DNA from: Pseudorhizobium endolithicum
Lineage (GTDB): Bacteria > Pseudomonadota > Alphaproteobacteria > Rhizobiales > Rhizobiaceae
NCBI RefSeq assembly: GCF_902153245.2
Contig: NZ_CABFWF030000012.1
Location: 188,501-252,500, forward strand
DNA length: 64,000 nucleotides
Direction: 5' to 3'
The translations under genes were made by a program, and so were the position numbers. Under the pieces are notes generated by a model. The model saw only the letters and a list, made by a program, of their open reading frames with translations, was not told the DNA's origin and searched no databases. This document shows positions 1-8,088 of this stretch, piece by piece (positions within the stretch are counted from its first letter, which is position 1; every line of letters starts with the position of its first letter).

Positions 1-19
1 TAATTGTCAACTGGTGGAA

Positions 20-44
20 GGAACGAATGCTGCGTCGCTCCATT
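20..44 (+). promoter_or_regulatory. EcfG-type promoter of glgX
   Basis: GGAAC at 20-24, a 16-base spacer and CATT at 41-44 match the alphaproteobacterial EcfG consensus (GGAAC, 18-19 bases, TT). The glgX ATG lies 29 bases downstream. Confidence 0.7.
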
Positions 45-72
45 GTTAGGGAGTTACGCACAGGGGCGACGC

Positions 73-2148
73 ATGAAATCCGAAAACCAGTCCTTCACAA
101 TCCAGCCCGGCAGTTGGTCCGAGCTCGGCGCGACGTATGATGGCGATGGCACCAATTTCGCGATCTTCTCGGCCCACGCGGAGCGGGTGGAGCTATGCCT
201 CTTCGACAGCACGGGCACCAGGGAGATCGCGCGGCTCGAGCTTCCCGAATATACGCACGAGATCTGGCATGGATATGTCCCCGGCCTTAGGCCCGGTGCG
301 CTGTATGGCTACCGCGTTTACGGCCCTTTCGAGCCGGAGAACGGCCACAGGTTCAACCCGAACAAGCTGGTGATCGACCCATACGCCCGCGAACTCGTGG
401 GGGATGTGAACTGGAACGAGGCACACTTCGCCTATGATTTGCTGCATGAGGACAAGGACCTCACCTTCGACGAGCGCGACAGCGCGCCGTTCATGCCCAA
501 GTGCCGGGTAACGGACCCGAACGGCTTCGACTGGCACGATGCGACCCGGCCCAACATCTCCTGGCCCTCGGCAATTGTCTATGAAACGCACGTGAAAGGC
601 TTCACGCAGCTCAACCCGGCCATCCCTCAGGAGTTGCGGGGAACGTTCGAGGGCATGGGCCACAAGGCAAGCGTCGACTACATCAAGAGCCTGGGCATCA
701 CATCCGTCGAATTGATGCCCGTCCATTACTTCCCGGATGACCAGCATCTGCTGGACAAGGGGCTGCACAACTTCTGGGGCTACAACACCCTCGGATTCTT
801 CGCACCCGCTCCCCGCTATTACGGGTCGCGCGGTCTGGAGGGCTTCCGGGAGATGGTCCGCAACTTCCACGACGCGGGGATCGAGGTGATCCTCGACGTC
901 GTCTACAACCATACCGCCGAAGGCAACGAACTCGGGCCAACCCTGTCCTTCAAGGGGATCGACAACTTCTCCTACTACAGGACCATGCCCGACCAGCACC
1001 GGTACTACATCAACGATACCGGCACCGGAAACACGGTCAACACTTCGCATCCGCGGGTCCTGCAGATGATCATGGATTCGCTGCGCTACTGGGTGCAGCA
1101 CATGCATGTCGACGGCTTCCGCTTCGACCTCGGCACGATTCTCGGCCGGGAGCCGGCGGGTTTTGACGAGCGGGGCGGCTTCTTCGACGCCGTAACGCAG
1201 GATCCGGTGCTCTCGAAGGTCAAGCTGATCGGCGAGCCTTGGGACATAGGTCCGGGTGGATATCAGGTCGGCGGCTTTCCCCCCGGCTGGGCGGAGTGGA
1301 ATGATAAGTACAGGGATACCGTTCGCGAGTACTGGATGGGCGTCAACGTCTCGACCGACTTCGCCGCCCGCCTTCTAGGCTCCGGCGATATCTACGACCT
1401 GCGCGGCCGGCGCCCCTGGGCAAGCGTCAATTTCATCGCGGCCCATGACGGCTTTACCCTCAACGACCTCGTCTCCTACAACGAGAAGCACAACGAGGCG
1501 AACGGCGAGGACAACAACGACGGTCACAACGACAACCGCAGCTTCAACTACGGCGCCGAAGGCCCTACGGACGACGAGGGCATCAACGACGTCCGCGAGC
1601 GCCAGAAGCGCAACTTCCTGGCGACGCTCTTCCTGTCGCACGGTACGCCGATGCTGCTCGCCGGCGACGAGTTCGGCCGCAGCCAGATGGGCAACAACAA
1701 CGGCTACTGCCAGGACAGCGAGATCTCCTGGGTCCACTGGGAGAACCTTCCCGATGCGAACGAGCAACTGCGAGAGTTCACTCGCCAGATCATCGCGCTG
1801 AGAAAGGCGCAGCCGATCTTCCGGCGCGAGAGCTGGCGCGACGGCATGGAGGTCCGCTGGTTCAACGCGGGAGGCGGCGAGCAGCTTCCGGAACAGTGGC
1901 AGGAGGGGACGACACTGGGCCTCAACCTCCGCCGTGCGGATCTTGCGGAGGAGGGGGTGTGGTCCAACGTCCTCGTGCTGTTCAATCCCTTCGAGGGAAC
2001 GGTTCCGTTCCATATTCCTCGGATCGGAGAGGGTCGGTGGGTGATGGAACTCACCACCGCCGACCCATCCCTCCATGGGGTGGAGGTTGAGCAGGATCAG
2101 GATTTCGAACTCGAAGGCAGGACCTTGGTGGTGATGCGACGCACCTGA
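73..2148 (+). CDS. glgX: Glycogen debranching enzyme GlgX
   Basis: This 691-residue protein hydrolyses alpha-1,6 branches of phosphorylase-limited glycogen in the cytoplasm. An N-terminal CBM48-like domain precedes a GH13 barrel. All four GH13 regions are visible: DVVYNH near residue 275, GFRFD with the nucleophile Asp near 352, GEPWD with the acid Glu near 388, and AAHDG with Asp near 459. The ATG at 73 is chosen because AGGGG lies about 8 bases upstream; the open frame extends further 5' through a TTG that would overlap the promoter. It converges on glgA, and an EcfG box puts it in the stress regulon. glgB, glgC and glgP are not in the window. Confidence 0.93.
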   Translation: MKSENQSFTIQPGSWSELGATYDGDGTNFAIFSAHAERVELCLFDSTGTREIARLELPEYTHEIWHGYVPGLRPGALYGYRVYGPFEPENGHRFNPNKLVIDPYARELVGDVNWNEAHFAYDLLHEDKDLTFDERDSAPFMPKCRVTDPNGFDWHDATRPNISWPSAIVYETHVKGFTQLNPAIPQELRGTFEGMGHKASVDYIKSLGITSVELMPVHYFPDDQHLLDKGLHNFWGYNTLGFFAPAPRYYGSRGLEGFREMVRNFHDAGIEVILDVVYNHTAEGNELGPTLSFKGIDNFSYYRTMPDQHRYYINDTGTGNTVNTSHPRVLQMIMDSLRYWVQHMHVDGFRFDLGTILGREPAGFDERGGFFDAVTQDPVLSKVKLIGEPWDIGPGGYQVGGFPPGWAEWNDKYRDTVREYWMGVNVSTDFAARLLGSGDIYDLRGRRPWASVNFIAAHDGFTLNDLVSYNEKHNEANGEDNNDGHNDNRSFNYGAEGPTDDEGINDVRERQKRNFLATLFLSHGTPMLLAGDEFGRSQMGNNNGYCQDSEISWVHWENLPDANEQLREFTRQIIALRKAQPIFRRESWRDGMEVRWFNAGGGEQLPEQWQEGTTLGLNLRRADLAEEGVWSNVLVLFNPFEGTVPFHIPRIGEGRWVMELTTADPSLHGVEVEQDQDFELEGRTLVVMRRT

Positions 2149-2165
2149 GGCGGACGCAGACGAAA

Positions 2166-2188
2166 GGAACCCCGCGCTGCGGGGTTCC
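2166..2188. terminator. Hairpin between convergent glgX and glgA
   Basis: A perfect 10-bp stem (GGAACCCCGC with GCGGGGTTCC) around a 3-base loop lies between the two convergent stop codons. There is no good T tract, so termination is inferred from position and stem strength. Confidence 0.6.
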
Positions 2189-2214
2189 GGCGCCCTAGCG
2201 CCTAGTTCTGATTA

Positions 2215-3780
2215 TCATCGAAGGGGGCCACGGACCGGGGAACTGGCAGCTTTACGGACCAGGCTGGCATAGACCGTTGCATACTGCTGGGCGCTGCGAT
2301 CCCAGGAGAACTTTGCTTTCATTCCCTGGTTCTGGAGCCGGGCCCATTGCTTCGGATCCTGGTAGACGTGCAAGGCACGGCGCAGCGCCATGCGCAGCCC
2401 GTCGACAGTCACCGGATGGAACTGAAACCCCGTCGCCACCCGCGCGGACATGGCGGCGTCGTTTGCATCAATGATCGTCTCGGAAAGACCGCCAGTGCGG
2501 GAGACCACGGGCACGGCACCGTAACGCAGGGCGTAAAGCTGGGTCAGGCCGCAGGGCTCGAACCGCGATGGCTGCACGATCGCATCCGAACCACCATGGA
2601 TGAGGTGGGCGGTCGGTTCGTCATAACCGATGCGGACGGCCATCCGCCCTGGATGGCGGCCGGCCACCTCCATCAGCTGCTGCTCGATTGCATGATCCCC
2701 CTGACCGAAGACAATCAGCTTGCCGCCGTTCCAGATGATCTCGTCGGCCGTTTCGGCCAGCATGTCCATGCCCTTCTGCCACGTAAGGCGGCTGACAGCA
2801 GAGAAGACCGGGCCTGCGTCCTGGGCGTCGAGACCAAATTTCCCGAGGAGCGCCATTCGGTTCGCCCGCTTTCGCTTGAGGCTCGTTGCATCGTAGGTCA
2901 CGGGCAGGTGCGGATCGGCAGCGGGATTCCACACGTCGAGGTCGATGCCGTTGACTATCCCCCTTAAGGCCGCTACGCGCTCATTCAATACCCCGTCCAT
3001 ACCCATGCCGAAGCGAGGCGTCAGGATTTCGCGTGCATAGGTGGGGCTCACGGTCGTGATGACGTCGGATGTCCGCAGGCCACCCTTCAGGTAGCTGATG
3101 TCCCCAAAGTACTCCAGGCAATCCATCGAGTACAGGTCCGGTCTCAACCCCAGTGCCGGCAGGAGACCGGCAGGGAACTGGCCTTGGAAGGCGATATTAT
3201 GGATCGTCAATACCACCGGGGTCGGCAGCGACATCTCGCGCATGTAGACGGAGGTCAGCGCGGTCTGCCAGTCATGGGTATGAACCAACTCGGGGATCCA
3301 GCCGGGAAGCGCGCCATCGGCAAGTTCCGCAGCCGCGAGGCTGAGGACCGCGAAACGCTTCCAGTTGTCGGAATGGTCGATCCCGCCGGAGTTCACGTAT
3401 GGCCCACCCTCTCTCAGGTAGAGCGCCGGGCAATGCAGTGCGAAAATGCTCAAACCATCGACCCGCCCGTAGAGCAGCGACGCCCGTTCTCCCAGCAGGT
3501 CATCGAAAAGCAGAAGAGGAGGGGCGCTGCCGAGCTTTTGCAGCACGGCCGGATAGCCGGGAACCAGGGTGATGGTTTCGATTCCGCAACGTTGCAGCGC
3601 CTTTGGCAGGGACCCGGTTACGTCGGCAAGCCCCCCCGTCTTGACCAGGGGGAAGACCTCCGAAGTGACGGAAAGCACCTTCATGGGCGAGATGCTTGGC
3701 GTTCGCGTCACCTGACGCAGAAAGTCGTCCGCAAAGCTCCCCGTCGGGAAGGGTTCAGGCGAGAAAAACGCGTTGGTCAT
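2215..3780 (-). CDS. glgA: Glycogen synthase GlgA (GT5)
   Basis: This 521-residue enzyme transfers glucose from ADP-glucose to growing alpha-1,4 glucan. The GT5 signature KTGGLADV occurs near residue 47, and the C-terminal Rossmann half has the SRFEPCGL motif near residue 400. Two starts are possible. The ATG at 3780 has GGAGG six bases upstream and is chosen; the ATG at 3684, where canonical GlgA proteins begin (MKVLSVTSE), has no ribosome-binding site. The chosen start adds a 32-residue, Phe- and Pro-containing extension. An EcfG box lies 36 bases upstream of the chosen start. Convergence with glgX suggests joint control of glycogen under stress. Confidence 0.93.
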   Translation of the reverse strand: MTNAFFSPEPFPTGSFADDFLRQVTRTPSISPMKVLSVTSEVFPLVKTGGLADVTGSLPKALQRCGIETITLVPGYPAVLQKLGSAPPLLLFDDLLGERASLLYGRVDGLSIFALHCPALYLREGGPYVNSGGIDHSDNWKRFAVLSLAAAELADGALPGWIPELVHTHDWQTALTSVYMREMSLPTPVVLTIHNIAFQGQFPAGLLPALGLRPDLYSMDCLEYFGDISYLKGGLRTSDVITTVSPTYAREILTPRFGMGMDGVLNERVAALRGIVNGIDLDVWNPAADPHLPVTYDATSLKRKRANRMALLGKFGLDAQDAGPVFSAVSRLTWQKGMDMLAETADEIIWNGGKLIVFGQGDHAIEQQLMEVAGRHPGRMAVRIGYDEPTAHLIHGGSDAIVQPSRFEPCGLTQLYALRYGAVPVVSRTGGLSETIIDANDAAMSARVATGFQFHPVTVDGLRMALRRALHVYQDPKQWARLQNQGMKAKFSWDRSAQQYATVYASLVRKAASSPVRGPLR

Positions 3781-3815
3781 GCCAGCCTCCACCGTGCACC
3801 GGGCCGGTTCTGTCC

Positions 3816-3841
3816 AACGGGAAGGGAGGCACATGCGTTCC
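3816..3841 (-). promoter_or_regulatory. EcfG-type promoter of glgA
   Basis: On the minus strand GGAAC (3841-3837), 17 bases, CGTT (3819-3816) is an exact EcfG consensus. The distance to the ATG at 3780 leaves room for a short leader. Confidence 0.8.
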
Positions 3842-3939
3842 AAGGAAGAAGAGAATTAGGATGTCCATAGCAGCGCACAGGGATTCCGCCTGACGAAACA
3901 AAGAGCACCCGGCTCGATGCCAGGGGCATTGTGTGGAGT

Positions 3940-4194
3940 TCAGTCTTGTTTCGGCGGCTTCTTGGCGCCTTTTGATCCAGCCTTTTTCGGCGCAGGCGAC
4001 GATGACGCCAAGGAGCCTTTGGCCGCAGCGGCTGCCGAAGTGCGCGAGGCTCTTTTCGGCTTGTCTGCACGGAACGCCGCCAGTTCCTGTCGAGCCTTTT
4101 CCCAATGCTCGGCATGCTTCCCGGATGGACGCCCTTCTTCCTCCCAAAGCGAGTAGGCTCGCCTGCGAATCCATTCGTCCTCGTTGTCCGCCAT
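3940..4194 (-). CDS. DUF2934 family protein with basic tail
   Basis: This 84-residue protein starts with a short helical segment (DEWIRRRAYSLWEEEGRPSG, then KHAEHWEKA) that matches the DUF2934 family, common in rhizobia and without known function. The second half is rich in Ala, Lys, Ser and Pro and ends in a lysine-rich tail, which could bind nucleic acid (inference). The ATG at 4194 is chosen because GGAG sits six bases upstream; the frame is open further upstream without support. An exact EcfG box precedes it, so it is a likely stress protein. It is a separate unit from glgA, whose promoter lies after this stop. Confidence 0.8.
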   Translation of the reverse strand: MADNEDEWIRRRAYSLWEEEGRPSGKHAEHWEKARQELAAFRADKPKRASRTSAAAAAKGSLASSSPAPKKAGSKGAKKPPKQD

Positions 4195-4220
4195 TGATGT
4201 CTCCATTCGCCGGAGTTCGA

Positions 4221-4245
4221 AACGCACCGGCGGTAGGGAAGTTCC
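4221..4245 (-). promoter_or_regulatory. EcfG-type promoter of the DUF2934 gene
   Basis: Minus strand GGAAC (4245-4241), 16 bases, CGTT (4224-4221), an exact match ending 26 bases before the ATG. Confidence 0.8.
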
Positions 4246-4283
4246 AGAAGTAAGGATGATTTTCAGACGCAGGCGAGATGAAG

Positions 4284-4308
4284 GGAACTTTTGGTCCCGC
4301 CGGGAGTT
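4284..4308 (+). promoter_or_regulatory. EcfG-type promoter of the 72-residue protein gene
   Basis: Plus strand GGAAC (4284-4288), 16 bases, AGTT (4305-4308). It is back to back with the DUF2934 promoter, 38 bases apart. Confidence 0.65.
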
Positions 4309-4332
4309 TGCACGCGCTGAAGGAGGATCATC

Positions 4333-4551
4333 ATGAACAAGTACTGTGACATCATCCCGCACTGCGATGGATGGACCTACGTCCTGAACGGGGTCGAAGC
4401 AGGCTGCACGTTTCATACCTATGAACTTGCGGTGGAGGCCGCAAAGCGGCAACTGCTCCGGGAGCAGCGGGACCGGGTCTTCCGGCAAAAGGGACTGAAC
4501 GGGGAGATGCTGCCGATCAGGCCGCCGGCGTTTCCTCAGGCCTCTTTCTGA
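4333..4551 (+). CDS. Small protein resembling DUF2188
   Basis: This 72-residue protein has the pattern DGWTYVLNGVEAGCTFHTYELAVEAA, which resembles the short DUF2188 fold (a small sheet in which a residue run is read against a repeated Ala-rich helix); the assignment is tentative. There is no signal peptide or membrane segment. The start is firm: AAGGAGGATCATC precedes the ATG. It has its own EcfG box and its own rho-independent terminator, so it is a monocistronic stress gene. Function is unknown. Confidence 0.75.
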   Translation: MNKYCDIIPHCDGWTYVLNGVEAGCTFHTYELAVEAAKRQLLREQRDRVFRQKGLNGEMLPIRPPAFPQASF

Positions 4552-4567
4552 GTTCAGTCGATAAAAA

Positions 4568-4590
4568 AGCCCGGCGTTACCGGGCTTTTT
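4568..4590 (+). terminator. Rho-independent terminator
   Basis: Stem AGCCCGG with CCGGGCT around CGTTA, followed by TTTT and preceded by AAAAA. It can serve the 72-residue gene and, read backwards, the convergent DUF892 gene. Confidence 0.85.
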
Positions 4591-4625
4591 CGCTGTTACG
4601 CATGGCGCTCTGGTGCCATTCGCGC

Positions 4626-5123
4626 TCAGGCTGCCTTCTGCGCCGCGGCGTTGACGGCGGACTCGGCCAGTCCGGTCAGTGTCTCGTCCGTCTTGCTTTC
4701 TTCCGCGAGGGTTTCCTCCAGAAGACGCACGGCGTCCTTCAGGCCGAGTTGCTGAGCCCAGGCGCGCAGCGTGCCGTAGCGGCTGATCTCGTAATGTTCG
4801 ACCGCCTGCGCAGCAGCGAGGAGACCGGCGTCGAGAGCTGGGGTGCCCTTGAACTCTTCGAGGATCTCTTCACCCTCTTCGATGATGCCGTCGATCGCCG
4901 GGCAGGTCTTGCCGCGGGCGCGCTTGCCGATGATTTCGAAGACTTCCTTCAGCCGCTCGATCTGGCCTTCGGTTTCTTCCTTGTGTTGCTGGAAGGCGGC
5001 CTTCAGCTTCTCGTCCTGAGCGCCGCGAGCCATCTTCGGCAGAGCCTTCACAATCTGGCGCTCCGCATAATAGATGTCCTTCAGCGTCTCGTAGAACAGG
5101 TCGTCGAGGGTCTTGCTAGCCAT
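4626..5123 (-). CDS. DUF892 ferritin-like protein (YciE/YciF type)
   Basis: This 165-residue, nearly all-helical protein begins with TLDDLFYETLKDIYYAERQI and ends in an Ala-rich tail, the pattern of the DUF892 ferritin-like family. Paired carboxylates and histidines (E21, the HKEETE segment near 66, VEHYE near 120) fit a di-iron helix bundle; iron binding is inference. YciF-type proteins are stress-induced in enterobacteria. The ATG has AGGAG upstream, and an exact EcfG box lies 42 bases before the start. Confidence 0.88.
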   Translation of the reverse strand: MASKTLDDLFYETLKDIYYAERQIVKALPKMARGAQDEKLKAAFQQHKEETEGQIERLKEVFEIIGKRARGKTCPAIDGIIEEGEEILEEFKGTPALDAGLLAAAQAVEHYEISRYGTLRAWAQQLGLKDAVRLLEETLAEESKTDETLTGLAESAVNAAAQKAA

Positions 5124-5164
5124 GCTTCGTCTCCTGATTTGGGTTGGGTGTTTCCGCTGCTGTT

Positions 5165-5189
5165 AACGGCGCGTCCCGGCAAAGGTTCC
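5165..5189 (-). promoter_or_regulatory. EcfG-type promoter of the DUF892 gene
   Basis: Minus strand GGAAC (5189-5185), 16 bases, CGTT (5168-5165), an exact match. Confidence 0.8.
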
Positions 5190-5198
5190 GCCTAACCG

Positions 5199-5381
5199 CT
5201 ATTGCCTGAAGGTCGTCTGACGGCCGCCTTCAGGCTTGTCGTAGAGGCGCTCAACAGCCTCTTCCTGGCGAAGCTTTTCAGCCGCCCCGAGGCGTCGACG
5301 ACGCATCAGCCCGTAGGCGATGACGATACCGAGAAGGACCGGTCCCAGCGCTACGATGATGAACCAAAGCTTGTCGGCCAT
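5199..5381 (-). CDS. Small single-span membrane protein
   Basis: This 60-residue protein has one hydrophobic segment (residues 5-25, LWFIIVALGPVLLGIVIAYG) followed by an RRRR cluster and a charged C-terminal tail, so an inside C-terminus is likely. GGAGA lies six bases before the ATG. It follows the BON gene by 21 bases on the same strand and is read as the second gene of that stress operon. I do not recognise a named family. Confidence 0.75.
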   Translation of the reverse strand: MADKLWFIIVALGPVLLGIVIAYGLMRRRRLGAAEKLRQEEAVERLYDKPEGGRQTTFRQ

Positions 5382-5402
5382 GGATATCTCCTCTCCTCGA
5401 GA

Positions 5403-5795
5403 TCAGTGGCGCTCGGCGGAGACGGTAAGCCGATTGTTGCAGCCCGTCACTCCGGCCACGGCCATTGCGCATTCCTCGGCGCGCCGGGCGTCCGCCTCGC
5501 GGGCCACCGAGCCCGTTAACGAGACCACACCGTCGTTGACCTCGACCATGATGTTCGTCGGATCGAGAAATGCATCCTGCGTCAGCGCCTCGTTGACCGC
5601 TGCCTGGACCTGATCGTCGGGTCGATCGTATCCAGCAGGGGCTACGTCGCGCTTTTTCTCCTGGCCCTCGTTCTCCGCGAAGATGTTCGCCTCTCCCTGC
5701 AGATAGCCGCTCGGACGGTTTTCCGCCGGGCCCTCCCAGCGGGGCCATTGCGAGGTTTCGCCGGGGCGACCGGGTTTCGGCTGTTCGTGTTTCAT
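5403..5795 (-). CDS. BON-domain protein
   Basis: The 130-residue product has a Pro/Gly-rich, disordered-looking N-terminal 60 residues and one BON domain (residues 60-128): DDQVQAAVNEAL, then IMVEVNDGVVSLTGSVA and the GVTGCNNRL end. BON domains bind phospholipid or other envelope components and occur in osmotic-shock proteins such as OsmY. There is no signal peptide, so a cytoplasmic or membrane-surface role is possible. GGAGAAACGCC precedes the ATG. It heads a two-gene operon with the 60-residue membrane protein. Confidence 0.88.
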   Translation of the reverse strand: MKHEQPKPGRPGETSQWPRWEGPAENRPSGYLQGEANIFAENEGQEKKRDVAPAGYDRPDDQVQAAVNEALTQDAFLDPTNIMVEVNDGVVSLTGSVAREADARRAEECAMAVAGVTGCNNRLTVSAERH

Positions 5796-5830
5796 GGCGT
5801 TTCTCCGTCGTGAAGGTTCTATGTCGAGAC

Positions 5831-5856
5831 AACCTGCTGACGGCCTCGAAGGTTCC
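5831..5856 (-). promoter_or_regulatory. EcfG-type promoter of the BON operon
   Basis: Minus strand GGAAC (5856-5852), 17 bases, GGTT (5834-5831). It lies just upstream of the BON gene and partly in the intergenic gap after the hydrolase stop at 5859. Confidence 0.65.
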
Positions 5857-5858
5857 GC

Positions 5859-6443
5859 CTACGCCCACCAATCCAGCACGTCCGGGACACTCGAAAGACG
5901 AAGCTGGGAGGAGAAACGGGTGCCGTAGAGCTCCAGTGTCGCATCATGGGTCTGGTCGGAAGTGCTGCAGATGGCGTCCTTGAGCAGGGTGATCGAGTAG
6001 CCGAGATCGACGGCCCCCATGACCGCAGCTAGGACGCAGACGTCGGTCTCTCCCCCGGATATGATGAGCGATGTCACCTCCTGTTCCTGCAGGAACCGGT
6101 GAAGCCGCCCGTCGAGCCAGGGAGAATAGATGGTCTTGTCGAATACTGTTGCTGGCGGCACCAACGCGCGCAGTTCCGGTAGGATATCCACCATTTCGTC
6201 CCCAAGGATGGCTCGCGTCATCATCGGCCATTTGCGGTAGTAGTCCCGCCACGTCCCTTGTCTGTCCTCCGCCTGCACCGGTGGAATAAACCGTGTAAAT
6301 ACGGTCTCCGCCGGATGTGCTGCCGCCAAGCGGGCAACCGGGCCCCGCACCTTGTCCATCCAGGGAACGTTCCACGGGGTGTCTTCCGCGAACATGCGCT
6401 GCATGTCGACGCACAGGTGACGACACCGAAGTGGATCTTCCAT
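5859..6443 (-). CDS. Isochorismatase-like cysteine hydrolase
   Basis: This 194-residue protein belongs to the isochorismatase/nicotinamidase fold. The catalytic triad can be read: Asp in VDMQRMF near residue 14, Lys in FDKTIYSPW near residue 102, and Cys in the SGGETDVCVLA motif near residue 135. The natural substrate (an amide, carbamoyl or similar group) cannot be deduced. AGGAGGAGC is placed well before the ATG. It is monocistronic, with an exact EcfG box 28 bases upstream. Confidence 0.88.
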   Translation of the reverse strand: MEDPLRCRHLCVDMQRMFAEDTPWNVPWMDKVRGPVARLAAAHPAETVFTRFIPPVQAEDRQGTWRDYYRKWPMMTRAILGDEMVDILPELRALVPPATVFDKTIYSPWLDGRLHRFLQEQEVTSLIISGGETDVCVLAAVMGAVDLGYSITLLKDAICSTSDQTHDATLELYGTRFSSQLRLSSVPDVLDWWA

Positions 6444-6470
6444 CTGCTCCTCCTGCTATCGGAGAGCTTG

Positions 6471-6495
6471 AACGGAAGGTCGCCGCCAAAGTTCC
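6471..6495 (-). promoter_or_regulatory. EcfG-type promoter of the cysteine hydrolase gene
   Basis: Minus strand GGAAC (6495-6491), 16 bases, CGTT (6474-6471), an exact match. From 6496 to the next stop at 6625 nothing else was seen. Confidence 0.8.
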
Positions 6496-6624
6496 GGAGA
6501 TGAGGGACGTGAAAGGAAGAGAGGCGCGTCTATCGGCGACGGGGGGTGCAGCAGAAGGAGATTCTGCGGATGATGTCAGGCAGAATAGGCTCCAGGACGC
6601 CTCGGACCGGGGACCTGTCTTCGT

Positions 6625-6795
6625 CTACTTCTCCAGCTTTTCCGAAAGGGCCTTCTGAAGTTGCTGGGCCAGTTCCAGGAGACGATCGGGCACGGGCTCG
6701 TTCTCGATCTCGTTGAGCAGGACTGCCACTTCGCGGCTGACGCGCCGTCCAAGCCGAAGTTCGGCCTCTGTCCCCTGATCGATTTTCTTTACCAT
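6625..6795 (-). CDS. Second NepR-like anti-sigma factor
   Basis: The 56-residue product carries the NepR core: a helix with charged residues (RRVSREVAVLLNEIE), then EPVPDRLLELAQQL and a short helical tail. The hallmark (V/I)PDR(L/F)L(E/D)L is shared with the NepR encoded at 49176-49385 (IPDRFLDLLEKL). NepR proteins hold EcfG inactive until phosphorylated PhyR captures them. The ATG at 6795 has AGAGG in place; an ATG at 6825 is the alternative. No EcfG box was found upstream, and no phyR or ecfG is adjacent, so this is an orphan paralogue whose partner is unknown. Confidence 0.78.
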   Translation of the reverse strand: MVKKIDQGTEAELRLGRRVSREVAVLLNEIENEPVPDRLLELAQQLQKALSEKLEK

Positions 6796-6917
6796 TCCGA
6801 CCTCTGACGATGGAGTGAAGGTCATCGCCCACCTTTTCGCCGACCTTACATTGTTCCTCCATACAGCAATATTGAAAACTTCGGAAATCCCGAAAAAGTC
6901 AGGGGTCAAAATAAGCG

Positions 6918-6944
6918 AAAGGCGACCTGCGTGCGGTCGCCTTT
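6918..6944 (-). terminator. Hairpin terminator after the 62-residue gene
   Basis: A 10-bp stem (AAAGGCGACC with GGTCGCCTTT) around a 7-base loop; on the minus strand the stem ends in TTT and is followed by a T-rich stretch. It separates the 62-residue gene from the NepR-like gene. Confidence 0.75.
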
Positions 6945-6963
6945 AGACAGATGCTTTCGCCTG

Positions 6964-8084
<1,121 letters not shown>

Positions 8085-8088
8085 GAGG

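Noticed and set aside
6853-6857. GTTCC upstream of the NepR-like gene as an EcfG -35
   Set aside because: No AA at the required 18-19 base distance, so there is no -10 element.
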